Assembly (NCBI GenBank): GCA_958438955.1
Contig: CAUBTS010000105.1
Location: 1-5,106, forward strand
DNA from: an uncultured Collinsella sp.
Lineage (GTDB): Bacteria > Actinomycetota > Coriobacteriia > Coriobacteriales > Coriobacteriaceae
DNA: 5,106 nt
Direction: 5' to 3'
The notes below the pieces were generated by a model. That model was not told the DNA's origin and did no database searches. It was given only the letters and a program-made list of their open reading frames with translations. Below are positions 1-4,846 of this stretch, piece after piece (the first letter of the stretch is position 1; each line of letters begins with the position of its first letter). The translations under genes and the position numbers were made by a program.

Positions 1-10
1 TTTTCTTTTA
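1..10 (+). terminator. T-rich tail of an upstream terminator (partial)
   Basis: The first ten bases are identical to the T-tract following the terminator at 171-199, and they precede the same sequence (1-55 equals 191-245 exactly). They are therefore probably the 3' tail of the terminator of another tRNA-Arg or remnant unit lying upstream of the window. The stem itself is outside the window, so this is inferred from the repeat. Confidence 0.5.
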
Positions 11-20
11 GGCGGACGCC

Positions 21-160
21 GCATGGATTCGAACCTCGGTCGAGGCGCGGGCGTCAAGAAAACGCGGAGCGTTTTTAGCCCGCGGGCGAGTCCGCCGGCA
101 GGCGGGCGAAGCCGGTGCGGATCCGCGAAGCGGATACGCGGAATCCTATACGCCGCACCA
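21..160 (+). repeat. tRNA-Arg-fused hairpin module, full copy A
   Basis: This 140-nt GC-rich unit has a second full copy at 686-825 with 7 mismatches and no gaps. Its left edge holds GGATTCGAACC (25-35), the exact reverse complement of the T-arm core GGTTCGAATCC of the neighbouring tRNA-Arg genes. Its right edge (141-160) is the last 20 nt of tRNA-Arg. The left GGATTC (25-30) can pair with the right GAATCC (141-146) and close a multi-hairpin structure. Internal hairpins include CCTC/GAGG, AAAACGC-GGA-GCGTTTT (59-75) and ATCCGC-GAA-GCGGAT (121-135). The open frame running through it is a by-product of the repeat, not a convincing gene: it has no ribosome binding site and ends in tRNA sequence. 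It could be a small non-autonomous mobile element or a structured RNA. I do not recognise the family. Confidence 0.85.
141..160 (+). pseudogene. 3' remnant of tRNA-Arg(ACG), copy A
   Basis: These 20 bases match the end of the intact tRNA-Arg genes exactly: the 3' part of the T-arm, the acceptor 3' strand ACGCCGC, the discriminator A and CCA. Homology to the real genes continues through the downstream spacer and terminator. The D-arm, anticodon arm and 5' acceptor strand are absent, so it cannot be a working tRNA. Identity stops abruptly inside the T-loop, where module sequence takes over. Confidence 0.85.
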
Positions 161-170
161 ATCGAACTTA

Positions 171-199
171 AAGCCTCCGGCAACGGGGGCTTTTCTTTT
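171..199 (+). terminator. Intrinsic terminator after remnant A
   Basis: The stem AAGCCTCCG (171-179) pairs with CGGGGGCTT (184-192), with one T-G pair, around a GCAA tetraloop, followed by a T-rich tract. It has the same design as the terminators of the two intact tRNA-Arg genes, which shows that the tRNA remnant was copied together with its terminator. Confidence 0.85.
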
Positions 200-200
200 A

Positions 201-245
201 GGCGGACGCCGCATGGATTCGAACCTCGGTCGAGGCGCGGGCGTC
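201..245 (+). repeat. Truncated copy B of the module
   Basis: These bases are identical to 11-55, the left flank and left third of module copy A. The match is part of a perfect 55-bp direct repeat (1-55 and 191-245, period 190). Copy B stops after GCGTC and gives way to AT-rich spacer carrying the promoter of the first intact tRNA-Arg. It has no hairpin core and no fused tRNA remnant. It therefore marks either a deletion endpoint or the border of the tandem duplication. Confidence 0.85.
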
Positions 246-282
246 TCAATCATCACTTCGTAAAATTTTTCCAAATTGTCGC

Positions 283-311
283 TTGACCCATCGAGGGGTC
301 ACGTGCATAAT
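283..311 (+). promoter_or_regulatory. Promoter of first tRNA-Arg
   Basis: A -35 box TTGACC (283-288) is separated by 17 bp from a -10 box CATAAT (306-311), and the tRNA starts 12 nt after the -10 box. The same hexamers, spacing and distance recur at the second tRNA-Arg, while the 17-bp spacer differs. That conservation supports a real sigma70-type promoter. In this copy only, TGACCC (284-289) and GGGTCA (296-301) form an inverted repeat over the -35 box. Confidence 0.85.
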
Positions 312-323
312 AATCCATGCGTT

Positions 324-400
324 GCGGCGTTACCTCAGCTGGATAGAGGGTCTGACTACGAATCAGAACGTCATAGGTTCGAATCCTATACGCCGCACCA
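324..400 (+). tRNA. tRNA-Arg(ACG), first copy
   Basis: This is a 77-nt tRNA with encoded CCA. The acceptor GCGGCGT (324-330) pairs with ACGCCGC (390-396), followed by discriminator A and CCA. The D-arm stem is CCTC/GAGG. The anticodon stem TCTGA/TCAGA encloses the loop CTACGAA, with anticodon ACG at 358-360. The T-arm is ATAGG/CCTAT around TTCGAAT. The A34 is expected to be edited to inosine by TadA and to read CGU, CGC and CGA codons; this is family knowledge. The gene is identical over its full length to the copy at 559-635 and forms its own transcription unit with the promoter at 283-311 and the terminator at 411-437. Confidence 0.98.
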
Positions 401-410
401 ATTGAATTTT

Positions 411-437
411 AAAGCCTCCGGTAACGGAGGCTTTTCT
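411..437 (+). terminator. Terminator of first tRNA-Arg
   Basis: A perfect ten-pair stem, AAAGCCTCCG (411-420) with CGGAGGCTTT (425-434), closes a GTAA tetraloop and runs into a short T-rich tail. It lies ten bases after the encoded CCA. It is the only fully Watson-Crick copy of the four related terminators in the window. Confidence 0.92.
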
Positions 438-517
438 TATATCGCGATGCGTCGAAGATCGCATCAAGTGGTCAAAATGAGTAAAAATCAAATTCAATAA
501 CTTTTTTTGAAAAACGC

Positions 518-546
518 TTGACCTTTATTCAGTCCATGTGCATAAT
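518..546 (+). promoter_or_regulatory. Promoter of second tRNA-Arg
   Basis: TTGACC (518-523), 17 bp, CATAAT (541-546), then 12 nt to the tRNA start: the same architecture as the promoter of the first copy. The stretch upstream (about 470-510) is A+T-rich and could act as an UP element. The spacer sequence is not conserved between the two copies. Confidence 0.87.
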
Positions 547-558
547 AATCAACAAGTC

Positions 559-635
559 GCGGCGTTACCTCAGCTGGATAGAGGGTCTGACTACGAATCA
601 GAACGTCATAGGTTCGAATCCTATACGCCGCACCA
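559..635 (+). tRNA. tRNA-Arg(ACG), second copy
   Basis: All 77 bases are identical to the first copy, including the ACG anticodon (593-595) and the encoded CCA. The start-to-start distance between the copies is 235 bp. Each gene has its own promoter and terminator, so this is an array of independent units and not a polycistronic tRNA operon. Perfect identity between the genes, alongside diverged spacers, points to selection on the tRNA, gene conversion or recent duplication. Confidence 0.98.
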
Positions 636-645
636 ATTGAACTTG

Positions 646-675
646 AAGCCTCCGGCAACGGGGGCTTTTCTTTTA
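646..675 (+). terminator. Terminator of second tRNA-Arg
   Basis: AAGCCTCCG (646-654) pairs with CGGGGGCTT (659-667), including one T-G pair, around a GCAA tetraloop and before a T-rich tail. The tail runs directly into the left flank of module copy C, so the module sits in the post-terminator position, as copies A and B appear to. Confidence 0.9.
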
Positions 676-685
676 TGTCGCCGCT

Positions 686-825
686 GCATGGATTCGAACC
701 TCGGTCGAGGCGCGAGCGCCAAGAAAACGCGGAGCGTTTTTAGCGAGCGGGCGAGCACGCCGGCAGGCGGGCGAAGCCGGTGCGGATCCGCGAAGCGGAT
801 GCGCGGAATCCTATACGCCGCACCA
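686..825 (+). repeat. tRNA-Arg-fused hairpin module, full copy C
   Basis: This 140-nt unit aligns without gaps to copy A (21-160), differing at 7 positions. The inverted T-arm core GGATTCGAACC is at 690-700 and the fused tRNA-Arg 3' end at 806-825. The hairpin ATCCGC-GAA-GCGGAT (786-800) is unchanged. In the segment after the first small hairpin, GGCGC/GCGCC pairs fully here, whereas copy A has GGCGC/GCGTC with one G-U pair, so that substitution keeps the pairing. The bases just left of 686 differ more between copies than the module itself, which puts the conserved left boundary near 686. Confidence 0.85.
806..825 (+). pseudogene. 3' remnant of tRNA-Arg(ACG), copy C
   Basis: This is an exact 20-nt match to the 3' end of the intact tRNA-Arg genes, from GAATCC in the T-loop to CCA, and a related terminator follows it. 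No 5' half of a tRNA and no promoter boxes lie upstream; module sequence joins at the same T-loop base as in copy A. It is non-functional as a tRNA. Confidence 0.85.
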
Positions 826-837
826 ATCGAAATTGAG

Positions 838-863
838 AGCCTCCGGCGACGGGGGCTTTTTTG
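838..863 (+). terminator. Intrinsic terminator after remnant C
   Basis: AGCCTCCG pairs with CGGGGGCT around a GCGA tetraloop (846-849), followed by six T residues. This is the last of the four related tRNA-Arg-type terminators. It insulates the following coding gene from transcription entering from the tRNA cluster. Confidence 0.88.
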
Positions 864-939
864 TTATCGACTCGTGTAAGATTTCGAGTAAGCGCCTCGG
901 TGAATCTGCGGCGCGCTCCTTCTCCAAACGACCGATCAG

Positions 940-945
940 GGTGAT
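940..945 (+). promoter_or_regulatory. Ribosome binding site deciding the GTG start
   Basis: GGTGAT matches the distal part of the canonical Shine-Dalgarno complement AGGAGGTGATC and lies 5 nt before the GTG at 951. It supports that non-ATG start over the first in-frame ATG codons, which have no comparable motif. Confidence 0.65.
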
Positions 946-950
946 ATTTC

Positions 951-3392
951 GTGGCAGAGCGTCCGACATACAAGCTCAGGTTTCTCGATCCCAAAAAGCG
1001 CTTTCCGGCAATGCCCGAGCAGCCTGCGGGACGCTCGTATGGCGTTGTCTGGAAAGTCTTTGGCGAGGACCCTAAAGAGTCATGCTATGTCGTCGAATTC
1101 GTCGGCAAAAGCCACATATCGCTCTTGGGCTACGTGAGCGTTTCGGGTGAGGTGTACAAGGTGGACCGTCCCGTTAGCGAGGCGTCATTGCCCGATGAGC
1201 CCGACATACAACTGGTCCTTGACGAGTCGGACTCCGGTATTGGTGAGATTGTGGTTCGGGGAGCCAACGGCACAATGCGCGCGTGCGCGCGAAGCGTCGG
1301 CTCTCCCGAAGGCCCCATGCGCGAGCAGTCCGACCACGAGACATGGAATTCGACCCGCTCCCTTCCTTACGGCGAGTTCATGGCCTCGATGTTCTTGCGC
1401 TACGTGATATTTGCCAACTCCGAAAGCGCTATTGTGAACACGGCGGACGCCGGCGGACTCGACGAGGGTATGCAAAACGTTGTCGACAAGATCAAGCTCG
1501 TAAAGTTGCCCGAGCCGGTCGAGGTGTTTTTGGGCTTTAACACGGCACCGCTCCCCGATGCTATCGAGACGCTGCTTTACCGCGTTGACCATGCCGAGAA
1601 TCCGAGCGGTATCGAGCGCTATGCCGCCGCCCTTATGAGCGAAATTGACTTGCCCCGCCTGCGCACCATCGCTGCCAAGTCCGAGATGAGCCTGGCTCGC
1701 ATTGATCGCTCAAAGATTTTCTATCTCAATTTTGATCGTAGCCTGTTGGACCAGGACGAGATTGACATGCTGCTTGCCATCGAGTGCCGTCTCAACCGCC
1801 TCTCCGGCATCCTTGAGCGCATCGGGGCCGGATTGGTCCCTGCGGCATCCTCGCCGAGCCTTGAGGGCTGCGCGCTCTTTGATGCGTGGCATATCGCCAA
1901 GACGACCAACGATGTTCCCCGACTGCTCGATACGGCTTCGAGCGATAACCCGTGGGGCAAGCCGGGTACGGTGGCTTGCCAGCCGGGCGGCGAGTGGGAC
2001 GTGCGCACCCGTTTTGCGCGAATCGTTGAGGCGCTCAACGTGGTCACGCGGCTCGACTATACCTATCGGGCAAACGTTGCCGAGGGGATTATGCTCGTTC
2101 GGTTTGGGCAGTCTGTCGTTGATGCCATGCCGCAACGTGAATACGACGCTCAGGATGACGCCTGGCGCGAGCTGGACGAGGACACGCGCGCGATCTGGGC
2201 CGCGGAGCACGATGCGCGCGTGGCACTCACGCTTGCGGCAGCGTGTTTTGCCGCGGGCACCTGCATCACGCGCTGCTGTGTGCAGATTGCTGCTCCCGAC
2301 AGTGAGCAGGGCGAGCGCGTTGTCACAACGTATTTCTTTGGGCGCGCGGCCTATCTGGCCGATTGCGTGTCTGTCGCCAAGGATCTTGAGAGCATGGACA
2401 TGGACGATATGCCGTGCAAGCGTGTGCTTGAGGCGTATGAGTCAACCGCTCCGGAGACGATTGAGCCTGCGGAGGTTCATGCTCGTCCGCGTGATGACCA
2501 TCGCACGCTGCCGCCGGCGCTGCGCGATCTGCTACTTGCCGATACGGCTGACGAGTTGGAGGTCATGGAAGAGGACGACGACCCATACGTGGCCCGTGTT
2601 GTTGAATTGCGCGAGCAGGTAAAAGTCGACCGTACAGGTGCTTTTGAAGGCTTTTCCCGTCTTGTCGAGGAGTTGGAGGCTAAGTGCACTGTCGCCGAGC
2701 TTTTGGCGACAGGTCCGGTTCAAACGCAGTTTTGCGATAACCAGCTGGTGCGCATGGTGCTACCGGTGTTGGAAGAAGACCGCTCTGTGCGAATCCTTCG
2801 TGCGCCCGATGCGCTGTACTTTGCCCAGCACGAGATCTGCAGCTTTTATGCCGAGCAAGAGGACTTTGAACGAGCGCTGCCCGAGGTGCGCCATCTTTAC
2901 GATCTGGCGCGCTCGTCCATGCAATCGCACTTTGCGCTCATCAACGTGCTTGCGCGTCTGGAGCGCTTTGACGAGATTATCGAGGTGGCGCGCCACGGCC
3001 TACGTATTGCCAGCGATCGTTCTGCAATTGGCTACCTGTTCTATCGCTTGGCGTTTGCCTATTGGAATTGCGATCAGCTCGACCTGGCGCTGGCTTGTTA
3101 CCGTCTGGTGCCGCGCGGCGAGGAGTCGGGTAGCAGCGCGCTGGAAGAAATGCAGGGCCTTATGAACGAGATGGGCGTCAGTGAGCCTCCGACGTTCGAG
3201 GAGGCGGTCGAGACCATCCGCAAGGCTGGACTTGAGCTGCCGCCAGTGTCCGCCGTGACGAATCAGCTGGCAGATGCCGCTGTGCAACTGGTCGACAACG
3301 GCTTCTTTTTCCTGGCGCGCGGTTGCATCTTCCAAATGTGGCGTACCATGGGTAACGACGAGCTCGGCTCCCTCAACCGCTCGCTGGGGTAG
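951..3392 (+). CDS. TPR-like protein of unknown function, 813 aa
   Basis: This frame encodes a large soluble, acidic protein that I do not recognise by name. The GTG start at 951 is chosen because GGTGAT (940-945), complementary to the 16S rRNA 3' end, lies 5 nt upstream; no better start lies nearby. There is no signal peptide and no convincing membrane span. Residues 1-120 look like a compact beta-rich domain, and about 130-480 look mostly helical, with a cysteine cluster at C432, C438, C442 and C443. An acidic linker (around 531-545) precedes a C-terminal part where residues 622-655, 658-686 and 692-720 resemble successive TPR helix pairs. TPRs usually mediate protein-protein contact, so a scaffold or regulatory role is possible but not shown. 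No catalytic motif was seen. The gene stands alone: it starts 88 nt after a terminator and is 162 nt from the next gene. No clear promoter was found in 864-940. Confidence 0.9.
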   Translation: MAERPTYKLRFLDPKKRFPAMPEQPAGRSYGVVWKVFGEDPKESCYVVEFVGKSHISLLGYVSVSGEVYKVDRPVSEASLPDEPDIQLVLDESDSGIGEIVVRGANGTMRACARSVGSPEGPMREQSDHETWNSTRSLPYGEFMASMFLRYVIFANSESAIVNTADAGGLDEGMQNVVDKIKLVKLPEPVEVFLGFNTAPLPDAIETLLYRVDHAENPSGIERYAAALMSEIDLPRLRTIAAKSEMSLARIDRSKIFYLNFDRSLLDQDEIDMLLAIECRLNRLSGILERIGAGLVPAASSPSLEGCALFDAWHIAKTTNDVPRLLDTASSDNPWGKPGTVACQPGGEWDVRTRFARIVEALNVVTRLDYTYRANVAEGIMLVRFGQSVVDAMPQREYDAQDDAWRELDEDTRAIWAAEHDARVALTLAAACFAAGTCITRCCVQIAAPDSEQGERVVTTYFFGRAAYLADCVSVAKDLESMDMDDMPCKRVLEAYESTAPETIEPAEVHARPRDDHRTLPPALRDLLLADTADELEVMEEDDDPYVARVVELREQVKVDRTGAFEGFSRLVEELEAKCTVAELLATGPVQTQFCDNQLVRMVLPVLEEDRSVRILRAPDALYFAQHEICSFYAEQEDFERALPEVRHLYDLARSSMQSHFALINVLARLERFDEIIEVARHGLRIASDRSAIGYLFYRLAFAYWNCDQLDLALACYRLVPRGEESGSSALEEMQGLMNEMGVSEPPTFEEAVETIRKAGLELPPVSAVTNQLADAAVQLVDNGFFFLARGCIFQMWRTMGNDELGSLNRSLG

Positions 3393-3408
3393 GGGCGATA
3401 TAGAGGGG

Positions 3409-3440
3409 CCGCACCGCGCTATTTGCATCGGCGCGGGCGG
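3409..3440 (+). other. Strong GC hairpin after the TPR-like gene
   Basis: CCGC (3409-3412), then a single bulged A, then CCGCGC (3414-3419) pair fully with GCGCGGGCGG (3431-3440): ten pairs around an 11-nt loop. It begins 16 nt after the stop codon at 3390-3392. No T-tract follows, so it is not a standard intrinsic terminator. It may protect the mRNA 3' end or contribute to factor-dependent termination. Confidence 0.5.
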
Positions 3441-3482
3441 GAGGACCCGGCAGGATCGGTAAGGCATAAAGCCGCCGAGCCT

Positions 3483-3539
3483 GCTAAAACTGTTAAACTC
3501 TGCTAAAGTTGCTAAACTTTGTTAAAGTTATTAAAACTA
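3483..3539 (+). repeat. Three 19-bp TAAA-core repeats upstream of ATPase
   Basis: Three adjacent 19-bp units start at 3483, 3502 and 3521; the first reads GCTAAAACTGTTAAACTCT. Each holds two TAAA cores, so six cores start at 3485, 3494, 3504, 3513, 3523 and 3532, spaced 9-10-9-10-9. Inverted half-sites occur too: AACTTT (3515-3520) faces AAAGTT (3524-3529). The array ends 3 nt before the GAGGAGG ribosome binding site, so it occupies the promoter and leader region. An operator bound by a multimeric regulator, perhaps the ATPase itself, is inferred. No convincing -35/-10 pair was identified inside it. Confidence 0.75.
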
Positions 3540-3543
3540 GCAG

Positions 3544-3549
3544 AGGAGG
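3544..3549 (+). promoter_or_regulatory. Shine-Dalgarno site of the ATPase gene
   Basis: A perfect AGGAGG lies 5 nt before the ATG at 3555. This favours that ATG over the upstream in-frame TTG at 3519, which lies within the TAAA repeat array and has no ribosome binding site. Confidence 0.9.
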
Positions 3550-3554
3550 GCAGA

Positions 3555-4637
3555 ATGACGAAAGCTGTTAACCCCTTTAAGCCAACGGCGGGCATGAATC
3601 CGCCTGAGCTTATCGGACGGGACACTGTTTTGGATGACTTTGCCGAGGCTCTTGAGAATGGTCCTGGTGCCCCCGATCGACTCATGCGCATCTCGGGCGT
3701 CCGAGGCACAGGTAAAACGGTGCTCCTTAATGCATTGGGTGACCTTGCACGCAAAAAAGGATTCGAGGTCGTTGACGTTGCCTCCAATGCTGGTTTTTGC
3801 AATAGAATCCTCGAGGCTCTGCAGCGAAACGTTCGTCTTGAATCAATCTCGATTTCCCCATCGATTTTAGGGGTCAGCCTTGGCTCCATGGAGATGTCGA
3901 AGTCGGCCTCTCATCTGGGCGAGGCGATGTACGATGCTGCGAAGCGCGGTGGTCTGCTCATTACGCTCGACGAGATCCAGGATGCCTCAACTGAGGAAAT
4001 GCGCGAGCTAGGCAATGAGATGCAGCTCTTGATCCGCCAAGGAGCGAATGTCGCTTTCGCTTTCGCCGGGCTGCCGACATCGGTAGATGGCGTGGTGGTG
4101 GATGATACGTTGACGTTCCTTCAGCGAGCCAAACATGTTGAACTTACTCGGCTTTCCGATTTTGAAGTTGGCGGATCGTTTGAGGATACGATGAGACGAG
4201 CGGGCAAGGAGCTCGACAAAGGTGCCGCTGAGCTATTAACAAAAGCTTCGGCAGGCTATCCCTTTATGGTCCAGCTGGTCGGATATTACGCTTGGCAGGT
4301 TGCTGCGCGCAGTGGGGCGGAGAGCGTGAGCGAAGAGGCGGCTCGTAAGGGTATCCAGGCGGCTCTTGATAGCTTTAATGCTATGGTGATTGCCCCAGCG
4401 CTGCGCAGGGTGTCGGAACGGCAGTTTCAGTATCTCGCGGCGATGGCTCAATGCGAGGGCGTCGATATCGCCAACGGCGATATTGCCAAGAAGATGGGTT
4501 TGTCGGCGAGCAAAGTTGGGTCATATCGCAAGCGTCTGATCGATGCGGGGTTGATTGAGCCCGCGGGCTATGGCCGTGTTTCGTTTGCAATTCCGTACAT
4601 GCGCGATTATCTGTTGGAGACCGTTCAGGAGGACTAA
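3555..4637 (+). CDS. AAA/STAND-like ATPase with C-terminal winged helix, 360 aa
   Basis: The protein begins with a short proline-containing leader and a GRD motif (residues 21-23), typical of ORC/Cdc6-like and AAA_16-type ATPases. Walker A is GVRGTGKT (48-55) with K54 and T55. Walker B is LLITLDE (134-140) with D139 and E140. A sensor-1-like strand, FAFAGLP, spans 168-174, and a lid region with a GYPFMVQLVG motif lies at 234-243. Residues about 286-350 form a winged helix-turn-helix (GDIAKKMGLSASKVG at 308-322). The family binds and hydrolyses ATP; a DNA-linked role is inferred from the winged helix. It is cytoplasmic, with no membrane segment. It appears to be a single-gene unit preceded by the repeat array at 3483-3539. 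Bacterial members are often orphan or mobile-element-linked genes of unknown role; replication initiator-like, regulatory or defence functions are all possible. Confidence 0.93.
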   Translation: MTKAVNPFKPTAGMNPPELIGRDTVLDDFAEALENGPGAPDRLMRISGVRGTGKTVLLNALGDLARKKGFEVVDVASNAGFCNRILEALQRNVRLESISISPSILGVSLGSMEMSKSASHLGEAMYDAAKRGGLLITLDEIQDASTEEMRELGNEMQLLIRQGANVAFAFAGLPTSVDGVVVDDTLTFLQRAKHVELTRLSDFEVGGSFEDTMRRAGKELDKGAAELLTKASAGYPFMVQLVGYYAWQVAARSGAESVSEEAARKGIQAALDSFNAMVIAPALRRVSERQFQYLAAMAQCEGVDIANGDIAKKMGLSASKVGSYRKRLIDAGLIEPAGYGRVSFAIPYMRDYLLETVQED

Positions 4638-4686
4638 TAAAGAATGGGCTGTCCGCGCTGTCGCTGGGGCCGTCCTTGTATCTTTG

Positions 4687-4741
4687 TCTCAATCTGTAAC
4701 ATCTGGAGGGGATTACGGCCTGCAGATGTTACAGATTGAGA
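4687..4741 (+). repeat. Perfect 19-bp inverted repeat, 17-nt loop
   Basis: TCTCAATCTGTAACATCTG (4687-4705) is the exact reverse complement of 4723-4741. The 17-nt loop includes GAGGGGATTACGGCC. The hairpin starts 49 nt after the ATPase stop codon. It has no T-tract on either side, so it is not a canonical intrinsic terminator. Such long perfect arms suggest an mRNA 3'-end stabiliser, a paired protein-binding site, or a dispersed palindromic repeat. No flanking target-site duplication was seen. Confidence 0.85.
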
Positions 4742-4749
4742 TGATTGAC

Positions 4750-4794
4750 TGAGGCGTTTACTGGTAAAAGAGAGATAAAAGAGGAAACGCCTCA
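4750..4794. repeat. 10-bp inverted repeat with purine-rich loop
   Basis: TGAGGCGTTT (4750-4759) is the reverse complement of AAACGCCTCA (4785-4794). The 25-nt loop is almost all A and G (pyrimidine-rich on the other strand). It lies 8 nt after the larger inverted repeat and 9 nt before the -35 box of the tRNA-Ser promoter. No T-tract follows on the + strand. It could be a regulator site or a weak barrier between the ATPase gene and the tRNA. Confidence 0.7.
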
Positions 4795-4803
4795 AAATTC
4801 CCC

Positions 4804-4832
4804 TTGCCCAACTTCGGCTGTTTGGTTACTAT
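4804..4832 (+). promoter_or_regulatory. Promoter of tRNA-Ser
   Basis: TTGCCC (4804-4809) and TACTAT (4827-4832) are separated by 17 bp, and the mature tRNA starts 14 nt after the -10 box. The geometry is close to that of the tRNA-Arg promoters, although the hexamers are less perfect. Confidence 0.75.
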
Positions 4833-4846
4833 AGAACGGCTGTTAC

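Noticed and set aside
59..76. Hairpin AAAACGC-GGA-GCGTTTT plus T as an independent terminator
   Set aside because: It resembles a short bidirectional terminator, but the stem is weak and lies inside the structured module, so I treat it as one of the module's hairpins.
23..286. Small + strand frame across module A and the truncated copy B
   Set aside because: It consists of module, tRNA remnant and terminator sequence, has no ribosome binding site, and recurs only because the DNA repeats.
1..863. CRISPR array
   Set aside because: Repeats are long, few, unevenly spaced and contain tRNA genes and terminators, with no short regular repeat-spacer pattern.
538..879. Frame of 113 codons through the second tRNA-Arg and module C
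   Set aside because: It begins in the promoter and runs through a perfect tRNA gene and terminator, so it is not coding.
864..940. Promoter for the TPR-like gene
   Set aside because: TGTAAGAT (875-882) is -10-like, but no acceptable -35 box lies 16-18 bp upstream, so it was not called.
1702..2622. 306-codon + strand frame inside the TPR-like gene
   Set aside because: It is a +1-frame shadow with very arginine- and serine-rich composition, typical of out-of-frame reading of GC-rich coding DNA.
3519..3554. Upstream TTG start extending the ATPase by 12 residues
   Set aside because: The TTG lies in the TAAA repeat array without a ribosome binding site, whereas ATG 3555 has a perfect AGGAGG 5 nt upstream.
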